Source: Candidatus Gastranaerophilales bacterium
Lineage (GTDB): Bacteria > Cyanobacteriota > Vampirovibrionia > Gastranaerophilales > Gastranaerophilaceae
Direction: 5' to 3'
NCBI GenBank assembly: GCA_905235155.1
Contig: CAJOKJ010000011.1
Coordinates: forward strand, 62,001-126,000
Length of the DNA stretch: 64,000 nucleotides
The notes under the pieces were generated by a model, which was not told the DNA's origin, did not search any database, and was given only the letters and a program-made list of their open reading frames with translations. Positions 60,424-64,000 of the stretch are shown piece by piece. How positions within the stretch are numbered: position 1 is the first letter of the stretch; each line of letters begins with the position of its first letter. A program made the position numbers and the translations under genes.

Positions 60424-61398
60424 ATGACAGAAAATCAATCAGCAGCAACACCGGTACAAACAGCAGAACAAAAAAATTCTTATTCTGCTTTTATTCCAGA
60501 AATATGGAGTAAAAAATTAAACGCAATTTTGGAAAAAAATTGCGTGATGATGCAATGTGTAAACCGAAACTATGAAGGTGATATTCAAAATCAAGGTGAC
60601 AAAGTAAGAATTATTACTCCGGCAGATGTAACAATTTCAACAGTAAGTAATGAAAACTTATCTTATAGCGAATTAGAGCCTACATCAATGGATTTGACAA
60701 TTGACCAAAAGAAATATTTTGCATTCAAAATAAATGATGTAGCACAAGCACAAGCAAATCAAGATATTATGCTGGCACATCTCGAAAACGCAAGACGTGC
60801 AATTGAGGAAGTACAAGATTCATTCTTATTGGGAATGCATACAGACGTTGAAGAAGCAAATACTGTTGGTAGTGAAGAAGAAGCAATTGTTTTGAATAAA
60901 TCAACTATATATGCACAATTTGTAGAGTTAGCAATGAAATTAAAAAATGCAAATGCACTAACTGGTAACAAAAAACCTTGGGTAATTATTAATCCCACAA
61001 TTGAATCGTACTTATTGCAAAGTACCGAATTCATTGGTGCACATAACGTTGCTGATGAAACAATAAGAGAAGGGGCAATTGGAAGAATTGCCGGCATGGA
61101 TGTTCTTGTAAGTACAAATTTAACATCTACTTCGGGTCTGTTTTATGTTCTTGCCGGTACAAATGATGCAATTACTTTTGCTTCTCAATTGGCAAAAATT
61201 GAAAGTTTAAGAGATAAAGATTCTTTTGCAGATTTAGTAAGAGGTTTATATTTATACGGAGCAAAAACAGTTCAGCCGAAAGCATTGGCAAAAATGGTTG
61301 TTGCTGATCCTTCATCAGTTGAAGATTCAACTTCATCAGAAACAACAGAACCTTTAGGCGAAGACGAAAATGATACCATAAATGGTGGTGAAGGCTAA
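60424..61398 (+). CDS. Major capsid (coat) protein, P22 type
   Basis: The 324-aa protein shows features of the P22 coat protein family (HK97 fold). These include SAFIPEIWSKKLNAILEKNC, CVNRNYEGDIQNQGDKVRII, LTIDQKKYFAFKINDVAQAQ and WVIINPTIESYLLQS. FASQLAKIESLRDKDSFADL follows, and the C-terminal tail is acidic (EPLGEDENDTINGGEG). The strong AAAGGAAACAAG ribosome site and a downstream terminator fit a highly expressed structural gene. Confidence 0.85.
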   Translation: MTENQSAATPVQTAEQKNSYSAFIPEIWSKKLNAILEKNCVMMQCVNRNYEGDIQNQGDKVRIITPADVTISTVSNENLSYSELEPTSMDLTIDQKKYFAFKINDVAQAQANQDIMLAHLENARRAIEEVQDSFLLGMHTDVEEANTVGSEEEAIVLNKSTIYAQFVELAMKLKNANALTGNKKPWVIINPTIESYLLQSTEFIGAHNVADETIREGAIGRIAGMDVLVSTNLTSTSGLFYVLAGTNDAITFASQLAKIESLRDKDSFADLVRGLYLYGAKTVQPKALAKMVVADPSSVEDSTSSETTEPLGEDENDTINGGEG

Positions 61399-61432
61399 AA
61401 TTTTAACTACCCGTTATTATACATATTACCCC

Positions 61433-61462
61433 CGACGCAGATTTAATCTGCGTCGATTTTTT
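61433..61462 (+). terminator. Terminator or attenuator after the coat gene
   Basis: CGACGCAGAT / ATCTGCGTCG, a perfect 10-bp stem with a 3-nt loop, is followed by ATTTTTT. It lies inside the phage operon. Partial read-through would lower expression of the later genes relative to the coat protein. Confidence 0.82.
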
Positions 61463-61472
61463 AGGAGAAATA

Positions 61473-61682
61473 ATGTTTAAAAATTTAAAAAATACAATAA
61501 AAGACTTAGCATATTTAGCGGTTAATTATGCCGAAAATAAATTATCAGAAAGTTCAGGACAAGAAAAAAAACAATTAGCAATAAATTATATTGTAAATAA
61601 ACTGGCTATTTCACCTGTTTTTAAACCTTTTTTGATAATTATTTTTAGCAATTTTATTGATAAATCAATAGAAAAAGTATGA
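61473..61682 (+). CDS. 69-aa phage protein with C-terminal hydrophobic segment
   Basis: ATG 61473 follows AGGAG, 10 nt after the terminator T-run. The protein has an amphipathic helical N-terminus (LKNTIKDLAYLAVNYAENKL). A hydrophobic stretch (ISPVFKPFLIIIFSNFI) follows that could enter a membrane. One such helix could suit a holin or a small head protein, but no family is recognised. Confidence 0.58.
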   Translation: MFKNLKNTIKDLAYLAVNYAENKLSESSGQEKKQLAINYIVNKLAISPVFKPFLIIIFSNFIDKSIEKV

Positions 61683-61708
61683 AACAATTAAATAATGAGG
61701 ATTAACAA

Positions 61709-62395
61709 ATGTCAGAAGAAATAAACGAAGCAACATCTTTAACCGAATCAAAAGAAGCGGATTTGGAAAAAAAAGACTTAGATATAAAAGCACAAATTGA
61801 AGAAAAACTCGACACTAAAGTTGAAGAAAAAGAAAATAATCACAAAGTGAGAAATGATTTTAAAGAAAATTTGAATGCTCTTCAAAATCTTTTAAATTCA
61901 GGTTTAGTAACCCAACAGCAAGGACAAAATTTATTGAACCATATAATCAGGACGGCACTTGATAGTAATACACAAAATTCTACGTTGGATGAAAAATCTA
62001 AAACAGTTTGTGATAAAACAGCGGCTTTTGAAGAATTTGAAAAGGAAAAACCGGCTTTTTTCTCGGCAGAAGGTCGTTCTGATTTGTTAAAATATCTAAA
62101 ATCCGATGAGATAAATTTTGATAAGGATGAACTTTCTAAAATTGCAAAAATTGTTGAACAAGTAGAAAAATCAGCAATTGACAGGTATTTAAAGAAAGCA
62201 GCACACGATGAAAGTTTGGTAAAATTTAATTCCGAAGCTAAGCAGCGTCTAAAAGCAAATGCTCAAAAATCACAAAACAGCGGAAATCAAGCCTTGTCTT
62301 TTACTCGTGAGCAAATCGGTAAAATGACTACTGATGAGTTTTTAAAAAATGAAAAAGCAATTATGGACCAATTAAAAAAAGGTCTAATCAAGTAG
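61709..62395 (+). CDS. Phage scaffold-like protein
   Basis: The 228-aa protein is acidic, Lys/Glu-rich and helical, without Trp, as scaffolding proteins are. The N-terminus is disordered (EATSLTESKEADLEKKDLDI). A middle part reads NLLNSGLVTQQQGQNLLNHI. The C-terminus ends SFTREQIGKMTTDEFLKNEK, then QLKKGLIK, a tail I associate with phage scaffold or portal-adjacent proteins. It lies after the coat gene, while scaffold genes usually precede the coat. Confidence is moderate. Confidence 0.6.
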   Translation: MSEEINEATSLTESKEADLEKKDLDIKAQIEEKLDTKVEEKENNHKVRNDFKENLNALQNLLNSGLVTQQQGQNLLNHIIRTALDSNTQNSTLDEKSKTVCDKTAAFEEFEKEKPAFFSAEGRSDLLKYLKSDEINFDKDELSKIAKIVEQVEKSAIDRYLKKAAHDESLVKFNSEAKQRLKANAQKSQNSGNQALSFTREQIGKMTTDEFLKNEKAIMDQLKKGLIK

Positions 62396-62452
62396 CAGTA
62401 ATTTAATGGCAGCAAGACTAATGTTTTGCTGCCTGTATCAATAGGAGTAAAA

Positions 62453-63094
62453 ATGAATTATCTTGAAATAATAAATAAGTGTTTAGTAGAACTAAATTAT
62501 AAAAAAGTAACTAAATTTGAAGAATTGGTTAAAAACGACCACCAAAAAATTAAAAATATATTGAATATTATAAATGCAGAAATTTGCACATTTGATAACT
62601 GGAATTTTTTATTACGAAAGCAGACACTGCTTTTACCTGCAAATTCCGCAGAAATAATTAATACAGTAAACGGAAAAATTCATACGCTAAGTATAGACGG
62701 TAAAAAATTAAATTATACCCCTGATTTTGAAGGTCTTTTATTATCAAGCGGTAATTCATCTTCGGTATATGGCGTGTTAAATGATGTATTAATTTTACCA
62801 AAATATGATAAACAAAAGAATGTAGAAGTTATATATTATACAAATAACTTTGTAAAAGATGAGGACGGTAATGAAAAAGCAAGGCTGGAAGTTGCAACTG
62901 ATGAACCTTTAATACCTCAACCTTTTGTTGAACCCCTTTTGATTTACGGTACTTGCATGAAAATAAAGGCAAATCCGCAATATAGTAAATTTTCTTATTG
63001 GATGAGTATGTACAAAGAAAATCTTGCTACAATGCGTTCAAAGCTTTGCACTGATGTCCAACAAAGTCCTTGTATCGTACTTAAAAGAATTTAA
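62453..63094 (+). CDS. Head-tail connector, P22 gp4-like
   Basis: The start is ATG 62453 (MNYLEIINKCLVELNYKKVT, 213 aa) after AGGAGTAAAA; the track adds 9 residues. The pattern of an N-terminal helix bundle followed by NWNFLLRKQTLLLPANSAEI and a beta part (VEVIYYTNNFVKDEDGNEKA) is consistent. The C-terminal helix is EPLLIYGTCMKIKANPQYSK. Together these resemble gp4-type adaptor proteins that join portal and tail in podoviruses. This is by remembered resemblance and context only. Confidence 0.55.
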   Translation: MNYLEIINKCLVELNYKKVTKFEELVKNDHQKIKNILNIINAEICTFDNWNFLLRKQTLLLPANSAEIINTVNGKIHTLSIDGKKLNYTPDFEGLLLSSGNSSSVYGVLNDVLILPKYDKQKNVEVIYYTNNFVKDEDGNEKARLEVATDEPLIPQPFVEPLLIYGTCMKIKANPQYSKFSYWMSMYKENLATMRSKLCTDVQQSPCIVLKRI

Positions 63095-63230
63095 TAAAAT
63101 AAAACAAAAAAATAGGCCAAACAAAAGTTCTGCCTACTAATAAGATTTTACACTAGCCGAAATATAAATAGCATATTAATAATATTAAATTGAAATTTTA
63201 AAGGCAAATATATTAAGAGTTCTTAACATT

Positions 63231-63659
63231 ATGAAAAAATTAACATTACAGCAAAAAAAATTTGTAACTGAATATTTAAAAAATCTTGATGGAGAAATTG
63301 CAGCCAAAAATGCGGGTTATAAAAGTAACAATTTAAAATCCGTTTCTGAGGATTTACTGTCAAGAGATTATATAATTCGTGAATTAAACAGACAATTAAA
63401 TAATCAAATAAAAACATTGCATGTTCAAAGAGGTTATGTAGTAAAAAAACTTCTTCAGATAGCTGAATTTTCACTTGCAGAAGAAGATGTTTTGGATAAA
63501 GAAGGTAATCCGACAGGCAAAAAGAAATTACGAGATACTTCTGCTGCTCTCAAGGCACTGGATAGCTTGTGTAAATATCTTTTCCAAAAGGATGATTTAA
63601 ATACAGATTTAGAAGCAAAAATAATAACAATAAGCAATTTAAACGATAAAAAAATATAA
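63231..63659 (+). CDS. Phage terminase small subunit
   Basis: The 142-aa protein starts MKKLTLQQKKFVTEYLKNLD, then GEIAAKNAGYKSNNLKSVSE and LLSRDYIIRELNRQ. This is the Terminase_2 family helix-turn-helix that recognises packaging sites on phage DNA. The C-terminal part ALKALDSLCKYLFQKDD is typical. The large subunit should follow soon, beyond or at the window edge. It is preceded by a 136-base gap with no gene, in which I see only an AT-rich region and a weak 5-bp hairpin. Confidence 0.86.
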   Translation: MKKLTLQQKKFVTEYLKNLDGEIAAKNAGYKSNNLKSVSEDLLSRDYIIRELNRQLNNQIKTLHVQRGYVVKKLLQIAEFSLAEEDVLDKEGNPTGKKKLRDTSAALKALDSLCKYLFQKDDLNTDLEAKIITISNLNDKKI

Positions 63660-63670
63660 AGGAGATAATT

Positions 63671-64000
63671 ATGAAGAACAAAAAACAATTTGTAGAAGAT
63701 GCATTACTTTCAGGAAAACGTATTGATGAATTAATAAAAATTAAAATGCAAGAAGAAATAAAACAGGCATTTAAAAAAGTTTCAACAAAATTTATAAAGA
63801 AAAAAGTACATAGTATAAAGGAAGTACCAACAAAATACATTTTTAGCAAAAATGCCGTATTCAAAAAATACAACAAAAACAACAATACGGTTAGTTTTAT
63901 TAACGGAATGCAAGCAGAGGCAATGCTTGGTTTAGATAATATTTCCAGAGAAAAACTGTTAAAAGGTGAAATTGATGTTTTTTCAACAGAAAATTCATTT
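63671..64000 (+). CDS. Phage protein, cut by window end
   Basis: Not in the track because it has no stop in the window. ATG 63671 follows AAAGGAGATAATT, 11 nt after the terminase stop. The visible 110 residues are Lys-rich: QFVEDALLSGKRIDELIKI, FKKVSTKFIKKKVHSIKEVP and SFINGMQAEAMLGLDNISRE. I recognise no family. No Walker A motif is seen yet, so it is not obviously the large terminase subunit. Confidence 0.7.
   Translation, partial: MKNKKQFVEDALLSGKRIDELIKIKMQEEIKQAFKKVSTKFIKKKVHSIKEVPTKYIFSKNAVFKKYNKNNNTVSFINGMQAEAMLGLDNISREKLLKGEIDVFSTENSF

Noticed and set aside
63095-63230. Gap before the small terminase as an ncRNA or packaging site
   Set aside because: Only a 5-bp TAGGC/GCCTA hairpin and AT-rich sequence are visible, which is not enough to call a feature.
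1-64000. CRISPR arrays, tRNA/rRNA genes, insertion sequences
   Set aside because: I looked for regularly spaced repeats, cloverleaf-like segments and transposase motifs in gaps and genes and saw none. A dedicated search could still reveal a weak one.

Overview
The window is AT-rich chromosomal DNA from a diderm, probably fermentative gut-type bacterium. My best guess is the non-photosynthetic cyanobacterial sister group (Vampirovibrionia/Melainabacteria, order Gastranaerophilales). This rests on the very AT-rich codon use, an SLH-domain envelope protein, a Kdo transferase (WaaA) indicating a lipid A envelope, several pseudopilin-like proteins with a long N-terminal helix, many TPR proteins, and an electron-transfer flavoprotein/NfnA-like cluster in place of any photosynthesis gene. 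It is inferred from remembered family resemblance, not from a database search.

Layout. 1-5174 (mostly - strand): a truncated SLH protein, then a five-gene operon nfnA-like, small Cys protein, etfB, etfA, purA. 5263-11665 (+): a surface-polysaccharide cluster with an IspD/TarI-type cytidylyltransferase, GT2, a duplicated Rossmann-like protein, a tandem GT8, a DUF4422 protein and UDP-galactopyranose mutase. It converges on waaA, which is split by a one-base frameshift. 12873-13101: a compact locus that looks like a type I toxin-antitoxin module. It has a 23-aa hydrophobic peptide, a sequestered ribosome site, an antisense promoter and an antisense terminator. 13132-31827: an aminotransferase, an ACT protein, an HD-GYP response regulator, an amino-acid symporter, GT4, a small XRE regulator facing an 84-aa gene across a palindromic operator, GH57, YjbQ, TPR and LysM proteins, glyA, a wecA-type gene whose only good start is ATT, an activase-related protein, and a GAF-GGDEF-HD protein.

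31814-51972: housekeeping genes, namely TPR, FtsB/DivIC-like, a broken exported protein, YhaM-like, thrB, purB-pgpH-ybeY-dgkA, rpsO, ribH-murQ-gpsA-ricT, ccdA-thioredoxin, lineage-type hypotheticals, and an AMIN/Amidase_3 amidase overlapping murI. The murI gene also lacks any ATG/GTG/TTG before its conserved N-terminus. 52036-57508: two pseudopilins, a 50-aa gene missed by the ORF track, a BioY-like transporter, rimI, a radical SAM/SPASM protein and a membrane methyltransferase-like protein.

57559-64000: the start of a prophage or integrated podovirus-like element. It has a palindrome cluster, a Cys-rich protein, a LuxR-type HTH, a peptidoglycan amidase, a P22 gp10-like protein, a P22-type coat protein, a scaffold-like protein, a gp4-like connector, a small terminase subunit, and a protein cut by the window edge. 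The structural genes are in an unusual order. I saw no tRNA, rRNA, CRISPR array or insertion sequence. No gene-free stretch exceeds 300 bases once the small genes found here are counted.
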